DNA from: Paenibacillus sp. OVF10
GTDB lineage: Bacteria > Bacillota > Bacilli > Paenibacillales > Paenibacillaceae
Length of the DNA stretch: 64,000 nucleotides
NCBI GenBank assembly: GCA_022836915.1
Contig: CP094668.1
Coordinates: 6,200,001-6,264,000, forward strand
Reading direction: 5' to 3'
The translations under genes and the position numbers were made by a program. The notes under the pieces were generated by a model. The model was not told where the DNA came from. It saw only the letters and a list, made by a program, of their open reading frames with translations, and made no database searches. Shown here one piece after another: positions 57,045-64,000 of this stretch (positions are counted from its first letter, which is position 1; each line of letters starts with the position of its first letter).

Positions 57045-58052
57045 TTATTTGTCATCAGGCTCCGGAGACAGGATGGATTCAATCCGTTCCAATTCCTCTG
57101 TAGAGAAATCCAGTTGACTGAGCGCAGCCACATTCTCTTCAATCTGGGAAGGACGACTTGCGCCAATCAGCGCGGAAGTTACCCTGCCATTACGCAGCAC
57201 CCATGAGAGTGAAAATTGGGCCAAACTCTGACCGCGGGCTGCTGCAATCTGGTTCAGCGCACGCACTTTGCGAAGCGTCTCTGGAGAGATGTTGTTTTCA
57301 TTCAGGAATACCGACGGTCCTTTGGCACGTGAGTCTTCCGGGATACCATTCAAGTATTTGTTCGTGAGCACACCTTGTGCCAATGGACAGAATGCAATAC
57401 TGCCTGTTCCATACTCATCCAGCACGTCCTGCAAACCATCTTCAATCCAGCGGTCCAGCAGCGAGTATTTCGGTTGATGGATTAACAGGGGCGTACCCAG
57501 ACTTTTCAAAATTTCGGCAGCCTGTCTTGTTTGCTCTGCGGGATAGTTGGAGATCCCTACATAAAGGGCTTTGCCCGAGCGAACAATATGATCCAGTGCC
57601 ATCATCGTTTCTTCCAAAGGCGTTTCGGGATCATAACGATGTGAATAGAAAATATCCACATAATCCAGACCCATACGCTTCAAGCTCTGATTCAGACTGG
57701 ATACCAGATTTTTGCGTGAACCCCACTCGCCATACGGCCCGGGCCACATATAATAACCCGCTTTGGTGGAGATCACCAGTTCATCACGATAAGGTTTCAG
57801 ATCCTGGGCCAGTACCTGTCCAAATAACTGCTCTGCCGAACCTGCCGGTGGGCCATAATTGTTGGCAAGATCAAAATGTGTAATACCCAGATCAAATGAT
57901 CGGGTAATCATATTACGGCCATTCTCAGCGTTATTGATACCGCCAAAATTATGCCACAGCCCCAGTGAAATCGCTGGCAGTTTCAAACCAGAACGTCCAA
58001 CGCGGTTATATTTCATCGTTTCATAGCGAGTATCGCTTGCTACGTAGACCAT
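57045..58052 (-). CDS. Aldo/keto reductase, YghZ type (L-glyceraldehyde 3-phosphate reductase family)
   Basis: 335 aa. Very close in pattern to E. coli YghZ: 'MKYNRVGRSGLKLPAISLGL', 'THFDLANNYGPPAGSAEQLF' with the catalytic Asp and Tyr, 'ISTKAGYYMWPGPYGEWGSR' with the Lys, 'DYVDIFYSHRYDPETPLEE' with the His. NADPH-site residues lie in 'VLIGASR'-like 'SALIGASRPSQIEENVAAL'. It reduces small aldehydes such as methylglyoxal or L-glyceraldehyde 3-phosphate. A single-gene unit, converging on the AraC gene. Confidence 0.94.
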   Translation of the reverse strand: MVYVASDTRYETMKYNRVGRSGLKLPAISLGLWHNFGGINNAENGRNMITRSFDLGITHFDLANNYGPPAGSAEQLFGQVLAQDLKPYRDELVISTKAGYYMWPGPYGEWGSRKNLVSSLNQSLKRMGLDYVDIFYSHRYDPETPLEETMMALDHIVRSGKALYVGISNYPAEQTRQAAEILKSLGTPLLIHQPKYSLLDRWIEDGLQDVLDEYGTGSIAFCPLAQGVLTNKYLNGIPEDSRAKGPSVFLNENNISPETLRKVRALNQIAAARGQSLAQFSLSWVLRNGRVTSALIGASRPSQIEENVAALSQLDFSTEELERIESILSPEPDDK

Positions 58053-58130
58053 TATGAATCCCTTCTTTCCCCAGGTTCCGCCTCTTGTATCCGATCTATG
58101 CCGGAGAATGCGGTTATTCAGTCCATACGT

Positions 58131-58871
58131 TCAACCAAGAAGCTGGTCCACAATATTCATTACCTCACCAATCGGCTCTGTAATCAGCAAATCAGCCCTG
58201 CGGTCGTAAGCGGTAGGTGTGGCGTTAAGAAGAACGGTATGTTTTCCTTGAAAATACGTAATTAACTGGGCGGCTGGATATACCGTCAGTGACGTGCCGC
58301 CCACGAGTAACAGATCGGCAGAAGACAATGCATCAATAGAGCGATACAATGTCGTCTGGTCCAGCTCTTCCTCGTACAGCACTACATCCGGCTTGATTAC
58401 ACCACCACATGCGGTACAGCGAGGTACGGTATCTTGGGATTGTATAATATCATTCAGCGTATAAAACTGTTTGCAATCCATGCAGGCATTACGATGAACT
58501 GAGCCATGAAGCTCCAAGACAGTGCTGTTGCCTGCCTTCTGATGTAGTCCGTCGATATTTTGCGTGATCACTGCCTGAAGTTTTCCTTCCTGCTCCAGAC
58601 GGGCCAATAGTCGATGACACCCATTCGGTTCCGCATCTGGATGAAGCATTTTGCCACGATAAAAATCATAAAAAATATCGGCATGTTGATCAAAAAAATG
58701 CCGGCTTAACAATTCTTCTGGTGTATAAGGCGAATGCTGCTCTGTCTGATACAGACCCGCAGCCGAGCGGAAGTCGGGAATCCCGCTTTCCGTTGAAGTC
58801 CCGGCCCCTCCGAAAAAAACAATCCGGGAGCTTTCCTGAATCCAGGCAGCCAGTTGTTCTGTTGCGTTCAT
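58131..58871 (-). CDS. Sir2-family NAD-dependent protein deacylase
   Basis: 246 aa. NAD-binding 'FFGGAGTSTESGIPDFRSAA', 'ITQNIDGLHQKAG', catalytic His in 'ELHGSVHRNACMDC', and four zinc-binding Cys (C-x2-C ... C-x2-C: 'CMDC' and 'CTAC'). Removes acetyl or acyl groups from lysines using NAD+. SD AGGAGGAGAG precedes ATG 58871. The neighbours do not point to a particular target. Confidence 0.95.
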   Translation of the reverse strand: MNATEQLAAWIQESSRIVFFGGAGTSTESGIPDFRSAAGLYQTEQHSPYTPEELLSRHFFDQHADIFYDFYRGKMLHPDAEPNGCHRLLARLEQEGKLQAVITQNIDGLHQKAGNSTVLELHGSVHRNACMDCKQFYTLNDIIQSQDTVPRCTACGGVIKPDVVLYEEELDQTTLYRSIDALSSADLLLVGGTSLTVYPAAQLITYFQGKHTVLLNATPTAYDRRADLLITEPIGEVMNIVDQLLG

Positions 58872-58986
58872 CCTCTCTCCTCCTTTTACTTACTATATAA
58901 GTTGAACTAAAGAATATTTACACTGGCCACTCCGTTTTGTGTAAATGTTGAGTTCAATTTATATCCTTCAACCAAGCAAGGGTGAC

Positions 58987-59754
58987 TTATATAATTACGC
59001 TAAGCTCATTATAATGACGAATAATGGCATGGGCATCAACCAGATGAGATCCTTGATCTAACTGTGGACAGTAACCAAGCGTATAGGATACCTCTGCGTG
59101 ACGACCCATCTGCATATCCCCATTACTGTCTCCAATTACAACGGCCTCGGCAGGATCGATATGTAATTCACGGCAAGCCAAGAGTGCTGCTTCTCTATCC
59201 GGTTTGCCCTGGGTCACCCGATCACAGCCCACAATGGATGTGAAAAAGGAACGTATCCCCATCCAATCCAGATGTGTTTCTGCTGCCGCTGTGCTGTCTG
59301 AAGTGACGACCGCCAGTGGTATGTCTGCTGCCCTGCATTTCTGCAAGAAATCCAGCAATCCTGACATTGGTTCAGCGGATTTGCGCTCTCTTACCGATCT
59401 CATAGCCACACTTGAAAATTGGCGTATCGTTGTGATCGCTTCATTCCATGGCATGCCTGCTGCATATAGCTGCCCGGCAAGCAATCCCGTGCACTCATCC
59501 ACAGTCGCAATGGCCAGCGGGCCTTGCGGATCATATCCAACAATGTGACCTTCTGCATTATGAATGGTGCCCAGGACGTGCTCCCGTTCAACCGTAAATG
59601 AAGCTCCAAGCTCATTCATACGTGATTGTAACTGACTCAGCAACGTCTCTGCCCACGGCCCCCATAGCTGGAGGAATTCCAGCAGTGTTCCATCTTTATC
59701 AAACAGGATACCTTTACATGGGATCTGCGCTCCATTCACTTGAAGCATGGTCAT
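58987..59754 (-). CDS. HAD-superfamily hydrolase (phosphoglycolate phosphatase-like)
   Basis: 255 aa from ATG 59754 (GGAGG eight bases upstream). HAD motif I 'GILFDKDGTLLEF', motif II 'AVVTSDS', motif IV 'AVVIGDSNGDMQMGRHA', with a helical cap (about 30-110). Probably a phosphatase of a small phosphorylated sugar or glycolate; the substrate is not shown by the sequence. Stands alone between a sirtuin and an alpha/beta hydrolase gene. Confidence 0.9.
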   Translation of the reverse strand: MTMLQVNGAQIPCKGILFDKDGTLLEFLQLWGPWAETLLSQLQSRMNELGASFTVEREHVLGTIHNAEGHIVGYDPQGPLAIATVDECTGLLAGQLYAAGMPWNEAITTIRQFSSVAMRSVRERKSAEPMSGLLDFLQKCRAADIPLAVVTSDSTAAAETHLDWMGIRSFFTSIVGCDRVTQGKPDREAALLACRELHIDPAEAVVIGDSNGDMQMGRHAEVSYTLGYCPQLDQGSHLVDAHAIIRHYNELSVII

Positions 59755-59824
59755 CCATATCACCTCCATCAAGTTATGCTATAAATGTAAATGCATACAG
59801 CCCTTAATGCAGAATAATCAAAAC

Positions 59825-60592
59825 CTACTTAATCGTACTTAACCAACCCAGAACTGTCTTGACCGTCTGATTCAGCTGTTCTTCTCCACTCACTTCCGGC
59901 TCGCCATCTCCTTTTTGATGACCATAATCACCGAACTGGGCGTGGTTACCACCTTCAATGGTGTAATATACCGTGTCTTCTGGAAGATACATCCGTCCAC
60001 TTTGATACTTCGTGGCATTCACGACCTCATCTTTAGTTCCCAGAATGGATAAAGCAGGTATTCCAAGTGACTTTACGCTTCCTTTTTCATCCGGGTAGGA
60101 TGCCAGAAAGAAGATGCCCTGTAGAGCATCAGGATGCGATGCTACATAACGTGCAGCCATCGACCCGCCGAGAGAATGTCCACCCATAACAAATTGTTCG
60201 TCCGGATATGCGGCCAGAATCTCATCTGCCAAGTTTGGCTTGAGCACTGCCAGATTAACTGGCATTTTGGCAATAATCGTGTGATGACCGGCAGCAGCCA
60301 GCTCATGGGCAAGTGGTGCGTAACTTTCCGGTTTTACCAGTCCACCAGGGTAGAAAAGTACACTTTTCCCAGTCGGTTTATCTGGCACAAAATCAATCCA
60401 GTTCTCTTGTTCGCTCACGGTCACCTTATTGGCTGTTTCCATAGCCGCTTGGGCTGTTTCCTGTGGACCGTATGGTGTGAATAATTTCCACGCAACAAAT
60501 CCACATCCAATGACAATGAGCGCCAGAAGTACGAGCAGGAATTTCCCGATGCCCCTCTTCTTGCGCCCTGTATTATACCGATTTCTCAACAT
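59825..60592 (-). CDS. Membrane-anchored alpha/beta hydrolase
   Basis: 255 aa. Basic N-terminus (MLRNRYNTGRKKRG) then one transmembrane helix ('FLLVLLALIVIGCGFVAW', about 17-35), so the enzyme part faces outside. Nucleophile Ser in 'VMGGHSLGGSMAARYVASHP', Asp near 'ILGTKDEVVN', His in 'IEGGNHAQFGDYGHQKG'. Dienelactone-hydrolase-like fold; substrate unknown. AAAGGTG precedes ATG 60592. Confidence 0.9.
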   Translation of the reverse strand: MLRNRYNTGRKKRGIGKFLLVLLALIVIGCGFVAWKLFTPYGPQETAQAAMETANKVTVSEQENWIDFVPDKPTGKSVLFYPGGLVKPESYAPLAHELAAAGHHTIIAKMPVNLAVLKPNLADEILAAYPDEQFVMGGHSLGGSMAARYVASHPDALQGIFFLASYPDEKGSVKSLGIPALSILGTKDEVVNATKYQSGRMYLPEDTVYYTIEGGNHAQFGDYGHQKGDGEPEVSGEEQLNQTVKTVLGWLSTIK

Positions 60593-60682
60593 TAATCACC
60601 TTTCTTCACTTCCGCAGGTGCCGCGGCTCACAGAATTGGGAGCCTTTGTCCATCAGGCTCCCCTTCTACGAATTAAAAAATA

Positions 60683-61348
60683 TTATTCAGCCTTGGCCTT
60701 GCGGTAAGCATCCATATATTGTTCCGCTTTGCGACGGACATGACTCAGGTCACCCGTCTTCACAGCTTCCGATGTCAAGTCGGAGCCGATACCTACAGCC
60801 ACTGCTCCACCTTTGATCCAATCTCCCAGATTAGACAAGGATACCCCGCCAGTTGGCATAAAATTCGCCTGCGGCATAGGGCCCTTCATCGTTTTGATAA
60901 TCGAAGGATCATACAGATTACCCGGGAACAACTTCACAATGTCCACGCCGAGTTCCAATGCGCGTTGAACATCAGCAATCGTCATCACACCAGGCAGAAT
61001 CGGAATTCGATACAGGTTGCAGATCTGAACCGTATCCGGGTTCAGGGAAGGTCCGACTACAAACTCGGCACCCGACATGATAGCCGCTCTCGCCGTTTGC
61101 GGTTCAAGCACCGTTCCCGCACCAATAATCGCGAATTTCTCTGGATCTTGTGTGTTCCAATGGTATACACGGCTTAATTTTTCAATGGCTTTGAGTGCAC
61201 TGGGTACTGTCATCGTAATCTCGATAACTTTAATGCCACCCGCAATCGCTTGCTCGGCCATGGCAATGACTTGATCCGCAGAATCTGCACGCAGAACTGC
61301 CACAACCCCATTGTCCGTAATCTTTTGCAACAGCTGAAGCTTCTTCAT
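60683..61348 (-). CDS. eda: 2-dehydro-3-deoxyphosphogluconate (KDPG) aldolase
   Basis: 221 aa. Splits KDPG to pyruvate and glyceraldehyde 3-phosphate; class I aldolase with the Schiff-base Lys in 'LGVDIVKLFPGNLYDPSIIK' and the Glu in 'GIKVIEITMTVPSALKAIEK'. SD GGGAGAG precedes ATG 61348. It is 88 bases behind the KDG kinase gene on the same strand: together they convert 2-keto-3-deoxygluconate to central metabolites, the last steps of uronate use. Confidence 0.95.
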   Translation of the reverse strand: MKKLQLLQKITDNGVVAVLRADSADQVIAMAEQAIAGGIKVIEITMTVPSALKAIEKLSRVYHWNTQDPEKFAIIGAGTVLEPQTARAAIMSGAEFVVGPSLNPDTVQICNLYRIPILPGVMTIADVQRALELGVDIVKLFPGNLYDPSIIKTMKGPMPQANFMPTGGVSLSNLGDWIKGGAVAVGIGSDLTSEAVKTGDLSHVRRKAEQYMDAYRKAKAE

Positions 61349-61436
61349 TTCATTCTCTCCCTTGTCAATGTGGTGGTTGTGTATACAAGCCTTACATTTA
61401 AGAACGAAGATGAGCCATATATGATTTCAGCAGCGA

Positions 61437-62402
61437 CTAACGCTCAACATGGGCAACGTTGTTCAGCTTGGCCTCGACCTGCCCCCACGTCGGGAGCGCC
61501 TCCCAATCGCCAACAGCCTGTATAACCATGGAACCGGTCAAATTGCCGAGACGGGTTGCTTCCTGCGGGGAGTATCCTTTTAATAAACCCGACAAAAATC
61601 CCGCGCAGAATCCATCTCCTGCACCTACCGTATCCAGAACATAATCCGCCTTGAAGTACGGAACTTCCGTTAGGGTACCATTCGCCAATACGTAGGTCAA
61701 ATCAGGGCCACCCTTCACGATGCACACAGCATTCATGGCAGATAAACGCTCAAGTACTTTTTGATCATTTTCTTCGTTATATAGAAGTTTCATCTCGTCC
61801 AGACCCGGTAAAAAGTAGTCCGCCAGTTCAGCTAAACGCAGTAAAACTGGACGGGCCTCTTCCGCAGACCATAGTTTGAGACGCAGATTTGGATCAAAGC
61901 TTACTTTCACCCCTGCCTGTTTGGCAATATGTATGGCAGCCTCTACGGTTGCAAGTCCGGACGGGCTTATCGCTGCCGTTATACCCGTAACATGCAATAT
62001 CTTCGCCCCGGCAATATAGTCGGGATCCAGATCATCAGGTGTGATCGCACTTGCAGCAGATAGCTTCCTATAATAATGCACCGAGGCTTTCCCGGAAGCG
62101 TTCTCACGAATCATCAAACCAGTGGGCTCGTGATCACTTAACCTTACCCGGGATACATCTACGCCTTCACCGCGAATGGCTTTCAGAATCATGTTGCCGA
62201 TCGGATCATTGCCCAAGCGTCCAAACCAACCACTGGTATGCCCCAGGCGGGATACGCCAATAGCCAGATTGCTCTCAGCACCCCCGAAAGACTTGTCCAG
62301 TGTGGCTGCATATTCCAGCCCTCTTGTATCCTTGGCAGTCAGCAAACCCATACTCTCCCCAAACGTAATAATTTCCGGGCTTGGATAGGGACTCGTTGAC
62401 AT
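61437..62402 (-). CDS. kdgK: 2-dehydro-3-deoxygluconokinase (PfkB family)
   Basis: 321 aa from ATG 62402 (AAGGAGGAAG upstream). PfkB sugar kinase: 'GGAESNLAIGVSRLGHTSGW' near the start, and anion-hole/catalytic 'DTVGAGDGFCAGFLSGLLKG' with the base Asp. Phosphorylates KDG for the adjacent KDPG aldolase. A weak cre-like string (GGTAAGCGTTATCT, about 62515-62528, 12 of 14) lies upstream. Confidence 0.92.
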   Translation of the reverse strand: MSTSPYPSPEIITFGESMGLLTAKDTRGLEYAATLDKSFGGAESNLAIGVSRLGHTSGWFGRLGNDPIGNMILKAIRGEGVDVSRVRLSDHEPTGLMIRENASGKASVHYYRKLSAASAITPDDLDPDYIAGAKILHVTGITAAISPSGLATVEAAIHIAKQAGVKVSFDPNLRLKLWSAEEARPVLLRLAELADYFLPGLDEMKLLYNEENDQKVLERLSAMNAVCIVKGGPDLTYVLANGTLTEVPYFKADYVLDTVGAGDGFCAGFLSGLLKGYSPQEATRLGNLTGSMVIQAVGDWEALPTWGQVEAKLNNVAHVER

Positions 62403-62623
62403 GATTTCTTCCTCCTTATAATTACATTCCCTCATCTTCTTTTTCTATTGTCATCCTCTATGCAACCGTTGTCAATCCCGGAGCGTTCATTTTGTTGTCA
62501 CAGCTTTGAGAAAAGATAACGCTTACCGATGTGAATTAAATCACAATAGATAATGCACATCCATATTACCCTTATTACAGATGCAAATGACCTGGCAACC
62601 AGGGTCTATAAGGGGGCTGCACC

Positions 62624-63664
62624 ATGAAAAATCAGACACTGATCCGGGATGATCAGGAATCTTTCTTTTACAATCTGCGCTTTATACTTATCGTCTGTGT
62701 CCTTGCTGGTAATGCACTTGAACCACTCATTACACGTTTTGCAGGAGCTGAAGCTCTGTTCCTGTGGATATATACGTTTCACATGCCACTATTTGTATGG
62801 GTAACCGGGTATTTTGCGACACACTCACTCCAAGGTGCATCTGGGCGAAACGTCCTGAAGCAGATTGCACTACAGTATGTACTGTTTCAGTCCTTATACG
62901 CATTGATGGACTTTACCGTATTCCACACACCCCATATGCGGCTATCCTTCTTTGCACCTTACTTGCTGTTATGGTTTCTCGCGAGTCATTTCTGTTGGCG
63001 ACTGTTGCTTCGTCTGACGATTTCCTGGAAACCGATATATCGGCTGATTGGATCGATTACGCTCGGTGTAATTGCGGGGTATTTGCCTATCGACGGATTC
63101 TGGCTCAGCTTCAGCCGTACGTTTGTATTTCTGCCGTTCTTTGTCATCGGTTATGACTATGGAGCAACCATCCGTTCACATTTATTATCCGGTTGGGGGC
63201 GAAAAACCGCAGCCATCCTCTCTGCTGCACTGTTGGTGTGGATTGGGTATGGTGGTTTGAACATATCATCCGGATGGTTACTCGGCAGCATGACGTACGC
63301 CGAACTGGGTCACCACGAATGGTATGCCGGCATCTTCCGACTTGGAGTCTACCTATTGGAGATCGCATCGGCAGCACTGTTCTTGGCCTGGGTACCTTCC
63401 TTGACTTCCAGACTGACGGACCTTGGACGACGTACACTCTATGTATTTCTGCTGCATGGGTTTCTCGTTCGTCTCGCGATCTGGTCCGGAGTCTACAGTT
63501 ATATGGGAAGCTCGGCGTATATTCCAGTCATACTGGTCATTGCCGTACTCTTCGCAGTCACACTGGCTCTGCCGGCTGTACGTCACACGTTCAAACCCTT
63601 AATTGAACCGGATATATCCCGATTTTCTTTCAATCGACATGAGGTGTTTAAACGATCGGCCTAA
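62624..63664 (+). CDS. Integral membrane acyltransferase (acyltransferase_3 / fucose 4-O-acetylase-like)
   Basis: 346 aa with about ten hydrophobic segments. Opening 'YNLRFILIVCVLAGNALEPL' and 'FLWIYTFHMPLFVWVTGYFA' contain the H-x-P/'FHMPLF' motif typical of membrane O-acyltransferases of cell-surface sugars (YkrP-like). The last stretch 'RTLYVFLLHGFLVRLAIWSG' also fits. SD AAGGGGG precedes ATG 62624. Acceptor unknown; no neighbouring cell-wall genes. Confidence 0.88.
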   Translation: MKNQTLIRDDQESFFYNLRFILIVCVLAGNALEPLITRFAGAEALFLWIYTFHMPLFVWVTGYFATHSLQGASGRNVLKQIALQYVLFQSLYALMDFTVFHTPHMRLSFFAPYLLLWFLASHFCWRLLLRLTISWKPIYRLIGSITLGVIAGYLPIDGFWLSFSRTFVFLPFFVIGYDYGATIRSHLLSGWGRKTAAILSAALLVWIGYGGLNISSGWLLGSMTYAELGHHEWYAGIFRLGVYLLEIASAALFLAWVPSLTSRLTDLGRRTLYVFLLHGFLVRLAIWSGVYSYMGSSAYIPVILVIAVLFAVTLALPAVRHTFKPLIEPDISRFSFNRHEVFKRSA

Positions 63665-63787
63665 TGCTCTGACGTGTCTCTTCACCATCCGTTCTATCCT
63701 GGTGTGTTGTTTCAGGCTGGAAATAAGGTGGTAAATTAGGGATACGCGCTACAAAAAACAACTTATCGTTGTAAGGAGTGATTTGTA

Positions 63788-64000
63788 ATGGCACGTCAAC
63801 CGACGTCAGAACGCAAGATGAGCCGTGAGGAAGCTGGCAGATTAGGTGGCAAAGCGACTTCCAAGAACCATGATCGAAGCTTCTACCAGATGATTGGAAA
63901 AAGGGTGGAGAAGCGACTTCAGATGCCCATGACACTGACTTTTACAAGCAGATTGGTCGCAAGGGCGGCGAAGCAACCTCCGAAACTCATAATAAGGAAT
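63788..64000 (+). CDS. KGG-repeat general stress protein (GsiB-like; 3' end outside window, frame broken at 63898-63905)
   Basis: ATG 63788 follows AAGGAG. The product is a tandem-repeat hydrophilic protein: 'SREEAGRLGGKATSKNHDRS', then after restoring one base in the AAAAAGGG run at 63898-63905 'FYQMIGKKGGEATSDAHDTD' and 'FYKQIGRKGGEATSETHNKE'. Repeats of about 20 residues with a KGGEATS core match the KGG family of water-stress/general-stress proteins. The frame runs off the window end. Confidence 0.85.
   Translation, partial: MARQPTSERKMSREEAGRLGGKATSKNHDRSFYQMIGKRVEKRLQMPMTLTFTSRLVARAAKQPPKLIIRN

Noticed and set aside
60638..60665. Hairpin GGGAGCCT / AGGCTCCC between eda and the alpha/beta hydrolase gene
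   Set aside because: Good stem but no T tract in either direction; could be a weak or processed terminator, not certain enough to list.
1..64000. CRISPR arrays, tRNA or rRNA genes, insertion sequences, prophage
   Set aside because: I looked for regular spaced repeats, transposase or integrase products and tRNA-like cloverleafs and saw none. A tool-based scan would be more sensitive.

Overview
The window reads as chromosomal DNA of a low-to-mid GC Gram-positive, most likely a Paenibacillus or close relative. This rests on the gene content: a gcvT-gcvPA-gcvPB operon behind a tandem glycine riboswitch, mtlA-mtlR-mtlF-mtlD, ptsG-ptsH-ptsI with GlcT, yuaF-floT, LplB/LplC/YtcQ-type sugar ABC genes with two large lipoproteins, an S-layer-homology protein and SD-type ribosome binding sites throughout. 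No rRNA, tRNA, CRISPR array, insertion sequence or phage was seen.

Layout: 1-2.3 kb, RtcB RNA ligase with a downstream partner and an unusual leader. 2.3-3.3 kb, a TerC-family protein behind a yybP-ykoY (manganese) riboswitch. 3.4-8.0 kb, a small membrane protein, a glycosyltransferase, a WYL-regulator/HIRAN pair, an unknown protein and ribosomal protein L25/Ctc. 8.3-18.8 kb, two type I pullulanases, a very large secreted protein and an SLH protein. 19-28 kb, a sugar ABC operon with two paralogous binding proteins and a GH105 hydrolase, followed by its membrane AraC-type regulator. 28.2-31 kb, a structured leader with a 7-codon ORF and two terminators in front of a MutS2-like ATPase, then a cysteine-rich CWC protein. 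31-36 kb, mannitol PTS operon. 36.6-41.9 kb, glycine cleavage system. 42-47.5 kb, glucose PTS and general PTS proteins with the GlcT antiterminator. 47.6-51.9 kb, flotillin/NfeD pair, iron alcohol dehydrogenase and an FMN-binding oxidase-like protein. 52-57 kb, galKET with a divergent AraC regulator. 57-64 kb, aldo/keto reductase, sirtuin, HAD phosphatase, alpha/beta hydrolase, KDPG aldolase plus KDG kinase, a membrane acyltransferase and a KGG-repeat stress protein cut by the window end.

Much of the region is carbon catabolism: polysaccharide debranching, uronate/pectin-type oligosaccharides, mannitol, glucose, galactose and KDG. Candidate CcpA (cre) sites occur before the ABC operon and mtlA, with weaker ones elsewhere.

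Caution for any user: about nineteen reading-frame breaks fall in otherwise well-conserved genes, and nearly all sit at a mononucleotide run that appears to be one base short. This is the signature of uncorrected sequencing deletions, not of gene decay. Broken genes are therefore listed as single CDS with the break position given. Lengths quoted for those genes assume the missing base is restored.
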